Of a stretch of DNA of 10,935 bases, positions 1 to 4,986 are shown in pieces (the first letter of the stretch is position 1; every line of letters starts with the position of its first letter). The DNA comes from Candidatus Omnitrophota bacterium (GTDB lineage: Bacteria; Omnitrophota; Gorgyraeia; Duberdicusellales; 4484-171), in contig JALOBR010000044.1 of NCBI GenBank assembly GCA_023228195.1, forward strand, positions 1 through 10,935. Reading direction: 5' to 3'. The notes under the pieces are model-generated. The model saw only the letters and a list, made by a program, of their open reading frames with translations. It made no database searches and was not told the DNA's origin. A program made the position numbers and the translations under genes.

Positions 1-225
1 GATCGAGGTCTGAAACCCGACCTCGTGAAGCTGGAATCGCTAGTAACCGTGGATCAGCCACGCCACGGTGAATATGTTCCTAGGTCTTGTACTCACCGCC
101 CGTCACTTCAAGCGAGCTGGGAATAGCCGAAAGTCTCACACAAGTGGGGTTTAAGCTAGGCTCAGTAAGAGGGAAGAAGTCGTAACAAGGCACGGGTAGC
201 GGAAGCTGCTCGTGGATCAATTATT
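1..225 (+). rRNA. rrs: 16S ribosomal RNA, 3' end only (5' part outside the window)
   Basis: The conserved 3' landmarks of small-subunit rRNA are present in order: GGAATCGCTAGTAA, the decoding-site block ending CACCGCCCGTC (about 94-104), helix 44, GAAGTCGTAACAAGG, and helix 45 with its GGAA tetraloop (paired flanks CGGGUAGC and GCUGCUCG, all pairs possible with G-U). The linker UGGAUCA follows at 213-219. Beyond it the sequence is ATTATTTTTTC where CCTCC would normally stand; no CCTCC occurs in the next 200 bases. One base in the universal block is changed (T at 93, normally A, E. coli position 1396). The exact mature 3' end cannot be read from sequence, so the end given is approximate. The fold is intact, so it looks like a functional, divergent 16S rather than a pseudogene. 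Confidence 0.96.
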
Positions 226-243
226 TTTTCAAAGTATCGACTG

Positions 244-308
244 GTGTTGAAGTCTTAAATTTGGATTTTAACACTAGGGTGTTGATCTCTGTACCAAAAA
301 GGGAGATC
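244..308 (+). other. two hairpins in the 16S trailer
   Basis: Just after the 16S end, 244-254 pairs with 264-274 (11 bp including two G-U pairs), and 284-289 (GATCTC) pairs with 303-308 (GAGATC). They are probably part of the transcribed spacer and could be RNase processing structures. The sequence after 308 shows no tRNA and no 23S start. Role inferred only from position. Confidence 0.5.
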
Positions 309-375
309 GAGTTTATAATAACGAGGCAACTCTAAGGAATCATAAACTTTATTGTACGGTTCAAATATATACAGG

Positions 376-394
376 CGGGCGAAGGCCCGTTTTT
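376..394 (+). terminator. intrinsic terminator of the 16S transcript
   Basis: A CGGGC-GAAG-GCCCG hairpin is followed directly by five T. It lies about 150 nt after the 16S end, before any 23S, so the 16S RNA here appears to be transcribed on its own. Confidence 0.85.
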
Positions 395-432
395 CATTTG
401 CAAATTCAACCCTAAAGAATGGACTAATTTTT

Positions 433-529
433 GTAACTTGAAACTCGCAACTTGTAACACAAAATTAATTGAAGAAAAGATTATTATAGATTAATCTATT
501 TATAGCTATTGTTTCGAGTTTCAAGTTAC
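433..529. repeat. 19-bp inverted repeat pair upstream of the methyltransferase
   Basis: GTAACTTGAAACTCGCAAC at 433-451 is the reverse complement, with one mismatch, of 511-529 (GTTTCGAGTTTCAAGTTAC). The arms are about 60 bp apart in AT-rich DNA. A further partial copy (CAACTTGTAAC) abuts the left arm. The pair could form a long hairpin or be the ends of a small mobile sequence. The right arm contains the alternative TTG start of the methyltransferase reading frame, which argues against that start. Confidence 0.65.
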
Positions 530-544
530 AGGTTTCAGGAAATA

Positions 545-1114
545 ATGTTTTATAAGATATTTTCTTTTGTTTATAGGATGGCGGCCGACCGGATGGCAAA
601 TGACTGCCGGGATTTTATCAATAATGGAGACAGCATCTTGGACCTTGGTTGCGGATCGGCGATAGTTGCCAAAAAGTTCGAGCGGTTTTTTCAAGCCAAA
701 GTTACTGGGGTAGATATAATAGACCACCGGGTCGAGAAGATCGATTTCAAATTGTTCGACGGCAAGGTTTTGTCTTTTGAAGATAAATCCTTCAATGATG
801 TTTTGATAGCCTATGTCCTGCATCATTGCCAGGAGCCCCTAAAGACGCTGTCAGAGGCCAAGAGGGTCTGCAAGCGGTATATCATCATTTATGAGGATAT
901 GCCGGACGGCTGGTGGGGGAAGATACGTTGCAAAATACATGGAAATCTTTTCAATATTTTTTTCCAGAAAAATTCGGCGCAGTGCAAATTTATGAACCAG
1001 GCGGGCTGGGAAGCTTCATTCAAAGAGCTTGGTTTAAGGCCGGTTTTCGAGAAAAAAGTTTCTTTGCCGTTCGAATTGACCCAAAAAAGGCTCTTCGTCT
1101 TGGAAAAATTTTGA
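545..1114 (+). CDS. class I SAM-dependent methyltransferase
   Basis: A protein of 189 aa from ATG at 545. It shows the class I SAM-binding fold: motif I ILDLGCGSAIVAKKF (about residues 31-45), an acidic strand end VTGVDI (about 53-58), and the later DVLIAYVLHHCQEP segment of the Methyltransf_11 type. The C-terminal part (GWEASFKELGLRPV) also fits this fold. The substrate cannot be told: such small enzymes act on lipids, quinones, sugars or proteins. A longer frame from TTG at 509 exists, but it runs through an inverted repeat and reads as low-complexity, so I prefer ATG 545. AGGA precedes it by only 4 nt and the 16S lacks an anti-SD, so no ribosome-binding site decides the start. It stands alone between the 16S terminator and tRNA-Ile. 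Confidence 0.85.
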   Translation: MFYKIFSFVYRMAADRMANDCRDFINNGDSILDLGCGSAIVAKKFERFFQAKVTGVDIIDHRVEKIDFKLFDGKVLSFEDKSFNDVLIAYVLHHCQEPLKTLSEAKRVCKRYIIIYEDMPDGWWGKIRCKIHGNLFNIFFQKNSAQCKFMNQAGWEASFKELGLRPVFEKKVSLPFELTQKRLFVLEKF

Positions 1115-1150
1115 TTTTCTGCTAAGAATATAATGTATTAAAAAAGCTTG

Positions 1151-1224
1151 GGCGCGTAGTTCAGCGGTAGAACGCTTCTCTGATAAAGAAGAGGTGGAAG
1201 GTCCGACTCCTTCCGCGCCCACCA
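1151..1224 (+). tRNA. tRNA-Ile (anticodon GAT), CCA encoded
   Basis: The acceptor stem GGGCGCG pairs fully with CGCGCCC. The D-arm is GTTC-AGCGGTA-GAAC. The anticodon stem CTTCT/AGAAG closes the loop CTGATAA, giving GAT. The T-stem is GAAGG/CCTTC, and A73 is followed by a genomic CCA. The T-loop reads TCCGACT, so position 55, normally T (pseudouridine), is C. A terminator follows 15 nt downstream. It is the first of the two tRNAs usual in a 16S-23S spacer, but lies about 930 nt beyond the 16S. Confidence 0.96.
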
Positions 1225-1239
1225 AAACGTTAAGCATCT

Positions 1240-1259
1240 CAGCCGCAAGGCTGTTTTTT
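1240..1259 (+). terminator. intrinsic terminator after tRNA-Ile
   Basis: A CAGCC-GCAA-GGCTG hairpin with six T directly after it, 15 nt past the tRNA CCA end. Confidence 0.88.
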
Positions 1260-1267
1260 ATTGGCCT

Positions 1268-1296
1268 TTGACAAAAGAACGGATTTGCCTTATCTT
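1268..1296 (+). promoter_or_regulatory. sigma70-type promoter for the 1372 gene
   Basis: Consensus -35 TTGACA (1268-1273), a 17-bp spacer, and -10 TATCTT (1291-1296). This predicts a start near 1303 and a leader of about 68 nt. The -35 lies within GCCTTTGAC (1264-1272), which is repeated inverted as GTCAAAGGC at 1324-1332, a possible operator or leader structure. A second hairpin, CTGCTTTT-TAAT-AAAAGCAG (1345-1364), ends 7 nt before the ATG. Confidence 0.75.
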
Positions 1297-1371
1297 ATGA
1301 ATTCGCACGTTTACAAGCGCCACGTCAAAGGCGCAAATAAATAACTGCTTTTTAATAAAAGCAGAAAAAAG

Positions 1372-1785
1372 ATGAGTTATTCTTGTTTCAGGGTTAGGTA
1401 TAAGTCCGGGAAATTCGATTCCGGGGAATCACCTTATAAGGTTAAAACCGGGATTCCGTTTAAAGTGTTTGTCAGATCGTCCGATTTTTCTTTCGACCCG
1501 TTTTTTTCCAAAAAAGCGGCCAAAGTGAAAATGTTGGACAGAGTATGCCTCAAATCGGCGCCGGACAGCGATCCGAGATTTCATATCATATCGGATCCTT
1601 TAACAGAGAGGTATCTTAAAGATGAAGAAATGGCTTTAGTCTCCATAATAGACAGCGCCGGCGAAAGATTGATCTTCATGAGTGGAGAAAGGACAATAGC
1701 TTTGCCCGATGGCTGGGAATTATCTTTGATGCGGGAAAAGGGGAAGTTCAGACTAACCGTTGGAAAAGAGGAGAAGCTCATTTAA
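1372..1785 (+). CDS. hypothetical protein, 137 aa
   Basis: I do not recognise this protein. It is soluble: no signal peptide or membrane segment, and an alternation of short hydrophobic strands with charged turns suggesting a mostly beta protein (for example IPFKVFVRSS near residue 28, EMALVSIIDSAGERLIFMSGE near 86-106, GWELSLM near 113). It has its own strong promoter and its own terminator, so it is a single-gene unit. There is no Shine-Dalgarno; the ATG is preceded by an A-rich run and a hairpin. Reading frame, base composition like the neighbouring methyltransferase and flanking signals make a real gene likely. Confidence 0.75.
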   Translation: MSYSCFRVRYKSGKFDSGESPYKVKTGIPFKVFVRSSDFSFDPFFSKKAAKVKMLDRVCLKSAPDSDPRFHIISDPLTERYLKDEEMALVSIIDSAGERLIFMSGERTIALPDGWELSLMREKGKFRLTVGKEEKLI

Positions 1786-1804
1786 CGCGAGATATCAGAT
1801 ATCG

Positions 1805-1830
1805 GCTCCCAGCTAAAGTTGGGAGCTTTT
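1805..1830 (+). terminator. intrinsic terminator after the 1372 gene
   Basis: GCTCCCAGC pairs with GTTGGGAGC (9 bp, one G-U) around a TAAA loop, followed by four T. It starts 20 nt after the stop codon. Confidence 0.85.
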
Positions 1831-1875
1831 CTAAATTTACAAAACCGTCTTTTTGTTGTAACGTTTCTATTGTTG

Positions 1876-1926
1876 GGGCCCTTAGCTCAGTTGGTACCTG
1901 CCTGCCGGCAGGCAGGGAGCGCCTCA
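1876..1926 (+). pseudogene. truncated tRNA-Ala 5' copy interrupted in the D-loop
   Basis: 1876-1896 repeats the first 21 nt of the intact tRNA-Ala at 1967 exactly, through GGTA of the D-loop. After a 20-bp insertion, 1917-1926 continues exactly with GAGCGCCTCA. From 1927 (after the 5' half of the anticodon stem) the sequence diverges, so anticodon, T-arm and 3' acceptor strand are missing. It cannot make a tRNA. It is most simply a tandem duplication or recombination by-product of the neighbouring gene. Confidence 0.88.
1897..1916. repeat. 20-bp perfect palindrome inserted in the tRNA fragment
   Basis: CCTGCCTGCCGGCAGGCAGG equals its own reverse complement. Comparison with the intact tRNA shows it is a clean insertion between GGTA and GAGC, with no bases lost and no target duplication. 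GC-rich palindromes like this occur scattered in Patescibacteria genomes, as far as I recall; a count in the parent genome would settle whether it is a repeat family. Confidence 0.85.
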
Positions 1927-1966
1927 CTCGCCCTTATCAAATGATGAACAATGTTTAAAACTTAGC

Positions 1967-2039
1967 GGGCCCTTAGCTCAGTTGGTAGAGCGCCTCATTT
2001 GCAATGAGGAGGTCACCGGTTCGAATCCGATAGGGTCCA
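1967..2039 (+). tRNA. tRNA-Ala (anticodon TGC)
   Basis: The acceptor GGGCCCT pairs with AGGGTCC including the G3-U70 wobble that is the alanine identity element. The D-arm is GCTC/GAGC. The anticodon stem CCTCA/TGAGG closes the loop TTTGCAA, giving TGC. The T-loop is TTCGAAT and the discriminator is A. The T-stem ACCGG/CCGAT has one C-A mismatch (positions 50-64). After A73 comes CA rather than CCA. The 3' end is overlapped on the other strand by the last codons of the recombinase gene, and the sequence shared with the distant recombinase-tail copy starts at the CCAC here, so this is the probable integration target. Confidence 0.95.
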
Positions 2040-3560
2040 CATTCGTGAATAATCGTTAAAAGTTTTTTCGGTCCCGCCTGCGGCGGGGTCTTGTTTTGCC
2101 CGGATCTCCCCTTGATTTTGAAGGTAATTCCACGGTTTTTTCAATTCCACGGCGAGAGTTCGGTTCTCAATTTTGGAGTCCGAGCCGACTTTTTCAAGAA
2201 ATGCGCGCATTTCTTGAAAGTCGTCGCCAGATGCCACTATTTGCGCTCTATTTGCCTCTAAAATCCATTTTCGGACGAGTCCGAGCCAACGATTGCCTTT
2301 CCGCTCAAAATCGCTTAATTTCTCCTCAAAATCCTTTCTTTCGGCCATTAACTCATTCTTTCTTTTTTGGAAATCAGCCAATTCCAAACCGTTCTCAAGA
2401 TAGGCATCGGTCAATCGGCTGATTTTGGTTTTAATGGCCGAAAGCTGGCTTTGAAGATTTTGAGCGAAAAGTTCCGATGGCTGGCGGCCTTCGTCTTCCC
2501 ATTGATCCACCTTCTCAAGATATTTATCGCGCCAGACATCAGGCAAAGAAAGTTTTTGAACATAATCTTTGACCTGCTTTGCCAGTTCGCCTTCGCGCAA
2601 AAAACGCTGGCCGCATTTATGCGTTTTGCTTTTGCGGCTACAACGGTAATAAACATATTCCTTGCCGTTCTTCTTAATTTTTCTTTCTATTGTTATCGAA
2701 TAGCCGCATTCGCCGCAAACAGCAAAACTGGGAAATAGAAAGCCTTTCGGCTGGCGTTTTTTGCGCGTCCTGCCGTTAACAATCATCGCCTGCTGGATTT
2801 GATCAAAAGTTTTCTTTGAGATCATCGGCTTATGCGATCCTCGATGAATTTCGCCCCGGTATTTAAAATCGCCGTAATAAAAAGGGTTAGTAAGAATATC
2901 GCTGACGGTCGATAGATGTAGGGGTTTGCCTTGACTGTTGGTAAGGCCGAGAGAAAACATTTTATCCCTTATGCGGCTGATTGTGTATTTCCCAACAGCA
3001 AAAGCCTCCAAGCATTCTTTGGTTTTCTTGAAAGTATTTTTATCAGGCTCAATCGTCCTTAGCTTGGGCTCATTAAAATAGCCCAGAGGAGCTTTTGCCG
3101 ATAGTTCGCCGCGCCGTATCTTTTGGCGTATCCCTCGCAAAATGTTCTCCCGAAGGTTGTCGGTGTAATATTTAGCCTGCCCAAATGCCACGGAAAGCAT
3201 AAATTTGCCCTGTGGCGTAGGTTCAAACCAGAAAGTGGGGAAGCGCAAGGCAACGATTTTGCCGGTATCGACAAGATAAATGATCCGGCCGCCATCAACG
3301 CTATTCCGCGCCAATCTGTCCGGATGCCACGCCAAAATGCCTACGCCGTCCGCTTTTTCGATTTTTGCCATCATCTCTCCGAATTTCTCTCGGCCCGGAA
3401 TCTTTGCACTTTTAGATTCGGTTATCTCTTCGACAACGCTCAAGCCATCCTTACGGGCAAATTCGCGAAGCTCACAAAGTTGAGCCTCGATGCTCATTAT
3501 CTGATGATCTTCGTCCTCGGTGGACTTCCGGGCGTAAAGATAAAATTTAAGATTGGACAT
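2013..3560 (-). CDS. large serine recombinase (site-specific integrase)
   Basis: About 515 aa from the ATG complementary to 3558-3560; I chose it because YLYARKST sits 7 residues in, as usual for the family. Order of parts: resolvase catalytic domain with the Y-x-R-x-S motif (Arg11, Ser13) and the WHPDRLARN arginine segment (about 79-87); recombinase domain (APLGYFNEPK to SDILTNPFYYG); zinc ribbon CGEC...YYRCSRKSKTHKCGQ; a long coiled coil; a C-terminal tail. All catalytic landmarks seem present, so it may be active. Known role of the family: DNA integration and excision through a serine-linked intermediate. Its final residues WTLSDSNR are antisense tRNA-Ala, so the C-terminus was replaced at integration. 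The tail also contains a palindrome-encoded DPAAGG. It is divergently arranged with an Xre regulator. Confidence 0.93.
   Translation of the reverse strand: MSNLKFYLYARKSTEDEDHQIMSIEAQLCELREFARKDGLSVVEEITESKSAKIPGREKFGEMMAKIEKADGVGILAWHPDRLARNSVDGGRIIYLVDTGKIVALRFPTFWFEPTPQGKFMLSVAFGQAKYYTDNLRENILRGIRQKIRRGELSAKAPLGYFNEPKLRTIEPDKNTFKKTKECLEAFAVGKYTISRIRDKMFSLGLTNSQGKPLHLSTVSDILTNPFYYGDFKYRGEIHRGSHKPMISKKTFDQIQQAMIVNGRTRKKRQPKGFLFPSFAVCGECGYSITIERKIKKNGKEYVYYRCSRKSKTHKCGQRFLREGELAKQVKDYVQKLSLPDVWRDKYLEKVDQWEDEGRQPSELFAQNLQSQLSAIKTKISRLTDAYLENGLELADFQKRKNELMAERKDFEEKLSDFERKGNRWLGLVRKWILEANRAQIVASGDDFQEMRAFLEKVGSDSKIENRTLAVELKKPWNYLQNQGEIRAKQDPAAGGTEKTFNDYSRMWTLSDSNR
2037..2175. other. candidate attachment region: recombinase 3' end joined to tRNA-Ala, inverted copy at 8064-8190
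   Basis: Read on the minus strand, this stretch matches 8064-8190 of the plus strand. The last 63 bases, up to GTGG at the tRNA CCA end, are identical; the rest differs by a few substitutions and a small indel. Identity stops exactly where tRNA sequence begins here and where the natural-looking recombinase tail (CLLEKVRIYYQENPD) begins in the other copy. This is what a crossover at the tRNA 3' end would leave. The two copies are inverted, so they are not a simple attL/attR pair of one insertion. Confidence 0.6.
2073..2087. repeat. GC-rich hairpin palindrome inside the recombinase tail
   Basis: CCCGCC-TGC-GGCGGG forms a perfect hairpin and is read in frame as part of QDPAAGGTEK. The same sequence is in the inverted copy at 8140-8154. 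It could also serve as an imperfect terminator for tRNA-Ala on the plus strand, since TCTTGTTTT follows. Confidence 0.75.
2192..2219. repeat. 28-bp perfect palindrome within the recombinase gene
   Basis: TTTCAAGAAATGCG (2192-2205) is followed without a gap by its exact reverse complement. It encodes the DFQEMRAFLEKV part of the recombinase, about 150 bp from the tRNA junction. A recombinase or regulator binding site is possible; chance within coding sequence is unlikely at this length. Confidence 0.8.
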
Positions 3561-3574
3561 AGGTTTTTGATGTG

Positions 3575-3608
3575 TTAAACTATATTTTAATAGCAGAAAC
3601 AAAATCAA
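3575..3608 (-). promoter_or_regulatory. promoter of the recombinase, with a dyad over its -10
   Basis: On the minus strand: -35 TTGATT (complement of 3603-3608), an 18-bp spacer, -10 TATAGT (complement of 3579-3584), then 18 nt to the ATG. The -10 sits in a near-perfect 16-bp dyad (3575-3590, TTAAA.TATA.TTTAA, one mismatched pair). Confidence 0.55.
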
Positions 3609-3627
3609 ACATCATTTAATAAAATTC

Positions 3628-3640
3628 TACTATTATAGTA
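3628..3640 (+). promoter_or_regulatory. leaderless promoter and candidate operator of the Xre regulator
   Basis: The dyad TACTAT-T-ATAGTA is perfect and covers a -10 box TATAGT (3634-3639). Exactly 7 nt lie between this box and the ATG at 3647, so transcription should start at or next to the start codon. No clear -35 is visible. The ATAGT/ACTAT half is shared with the facing recombinase promoter, suggesting the regulator controls both. Confidence 0.6.
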
Positions 3641-3646
3641 TCAACC

Positions 3647-3844
3647 ATGTCAAACCTCGCAAAAAATTTAAGACAGCTTCGGGAGGCCAAAGGGTTGACT
3701 CAAGAAAAGTTAGCCCGACTTGCCGATGTTGCCAATAACACAATAATTAAAATTGAATCTGGAAAAAACCAGAATCCAACTCTCGACACTCTCAAAAATA
3801 TCGCTAAAGTTCTTGAGGTTAGTGTCGATGAGTTAATAAGTTAA
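3647..3844 (+). CDS. small Xre/Cro-type helix-turn-helix regulator
   Basis: 65 aa made up almost entirely of one HTH_3 (Xre) domain: LREAKGLTQEKLARLADV is the helix-turn-helix core (about residues 10-27), followed by the recognition helix NNTIIKIESGK and the conserved closing segment PTLDTLKNIAKVLEVSVDEL. It has no extra effector domain. DNA binding as a dimer is typical of such proteins. It is transcribed away from the recombinase and 9 nt ahead of the next membrane-protein gene. The dyads over both facing promoters make it the likely repressor of recombinase and of itself. The mRNA is predicted leaderless. A truncated relative of this gene lies at 6586-6687. Confidence 0.92.
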   Translation: MSNLAKNLRQLREAKGLTQEKLARLADVANNTIIKIESGKNQNPTLDTLKNIAKVLEVSVDELIS

Positions 3845-3853
3845 AATAAGAAA

Positions 3854-4813
3854 ATGGCAGAGATATTCTTTTCATTTTTATTTCTCATTTCATTTATTTG
3901 TTTAATAGTCGGACTGATTAAACCAACGGCTTTTTCTCGTTTTATTAAAGGTGAAATTACGAGAAAGAAAATAGGTTTAATTTTTGGTATTGTGATTTTA
4001 GCTCTTTTTATTCTGTCTGAGATAACAACTAATACGAATGAAACGAAAGTGTCTGATATTGACGAGAAATTTGTTAAAGTTATCAGTATCACCGGTAATC
4101 AGCTAAATAAATCAGAGGAGTTTGTTATTAATAGTAAAGAAATTAAATTCGTATATCAGTGCGAGAATGGACTTTTTTTCTGTGGTGGACGGTTATATCA
4201 GGTTGGTGGTGCAAATCAGGATCTTTTTCGTAGTCCGGGAGACACAGGAAATCTGTCGGGAGAAAAAATATTGTCAGTTGGCCCAGGTACTTTCTATATA
4301 TCAATAGATACTCGTGACCGCGCTTATAAAATTGATGTATTTCAGGGCGCTAATCCTGCGAGTATAGAAGAAAAAACTAAGGTGCAGATAAAAGTGGACG
4401 ATAACGAAAAATATAGAAATGTAAGTGGGTTTGCACTTACAAGTGAAAACATGGTTTCTGGCATCCTAACCTATTCTTACAAAACTGATGATGGTGTATA
4501 TATTATTGAGTTAGATGTTTATCCTCAGAATCAGAAAATGACTGATTTAGAGCTTGAAGAAGAATACACTCTCGCAAAAGGAAGCTTAAAAATTAACGAT
4601 GTTAATATTCAATATGCTTTCGATAAAGGTTCGGAATTAAACGGTGTTGTAATTTCTAAACCATATAGGGGCGCTGAATTTGTATTTATTATAGGAGAAA
4701 AAACACATTTTGGGTGGGTTATGAAAGCGGATTCCAATGAGACGCTTGACCAAGCAGTTATTGAATCAACATTAAAACCTTTCTTGAATGCAATTGTGCC
4801 GAATATCAAATAG
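3854..4813 (+). CDS. membrane-anchored hypothetical protein, cargo of the element
   Basis: 319 aa. The N-terminus has two membrane helices (about residues 4-22 and 40-55) joined by GLIKPTAFSRFIKGEITRKK, a twin-helix head I have seen in front of varied domains in uncharacterised bacterial proteins. The rest (about 60-319) is a soluble, strand-rich region with two Cys (YQCENGLFFCGG) and no motif I recognise. It starts 9 nt after the regulator's stop with no Shine-Dalgarno, so it is probably co-transcribed with and translationally dependent on the regulator. AT-richer than the recombinase. Function unknown; by position it is the passenger gene of the integrated element. Confidence 0.8.
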   Translation: MAEIFFSFLFLISFICLIVGLIKPTAFSRFIKGEITRKKIGLIFGIVILALFILSEITTNTNETKVSDIDEKFVKVISITGNQLNKSEEFVINSKEIKFVYQCENGLFFCGGRLYQVGGANQDLFRSPGDTGNLSGEKILSVGPGTFYISIDTRDRAYKIDVFQGANPASIEEKTKVQIKVDDNEKYRNVSGFALTSENMVSGILTYSYKTDDGVYIIELDVYPQNQKMTDLELEEEYTLAKGSLKINDVNIQYAFDKGSELNGVVISKPYRGAEFVFIIGEKTHFGWVMKADSNETLDQAVIESTLKPFLNAIVPNIK

Positions 4814-4837
4814 TATACAGTAATAGTAGATTTTATA

Positions 4838-4921
4838 TTTATAGGGAAAAGTTGGATAATGGAAAATTATAGCAAAAACCGATAAAAATTTGGGCCCTGA
4901 ACAAATATTGCGAAGAGTGAT
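4838..4921 (+). pseudogene. probable decayed recombinase tail
   Basis: No intact frame. One frame ends KPIKIWALNKYCEE-stop (to 4918), which resembles the DFNEHCEDW remnant near 5.8 kb and TFNDYSRMW at 8.17 kb. GAAAAGTTGGATA here (about 4843) recurs near 10341. The similarity is short, so this is a tentative call. The rest of 4814-4986 shows nothing else I can support. Confidence 0.35.
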
Positions 4922-4986
4922 AGGCAAGAGATGTATTTAGTGGCCCCATTATTTGGATAATAATTTGATTCAAAATTTATAAAAAA

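Noticed and set aside
300..340. GATCGAGTTTATAATAACGAGG resembling a 23S 5' end
   Set aside because: Only a few bases match and nothing after it looks like 23S; a terminator follows within 60 nt.
509..544. TTG start extending the methyltransferase by 12 residues
   Set aside because: The extension lies in an inverted repeat and has no family-like sequence; ATG 545 gives a normal methyltransferase N-terminus.
1034..1237. Minus-strand open frame across tRNA-Ile
   Set aside because: It is antisense to the tRNA and the methyltransferase end; GAEGVGPSTSS-type sequence is a classical spurious tRNA translation.
2096..3578. Several plus-strand and other minus-strand frames over the recombinase
   Set aside because: They are shadows of a well-supported recombinase gene and show no domains.
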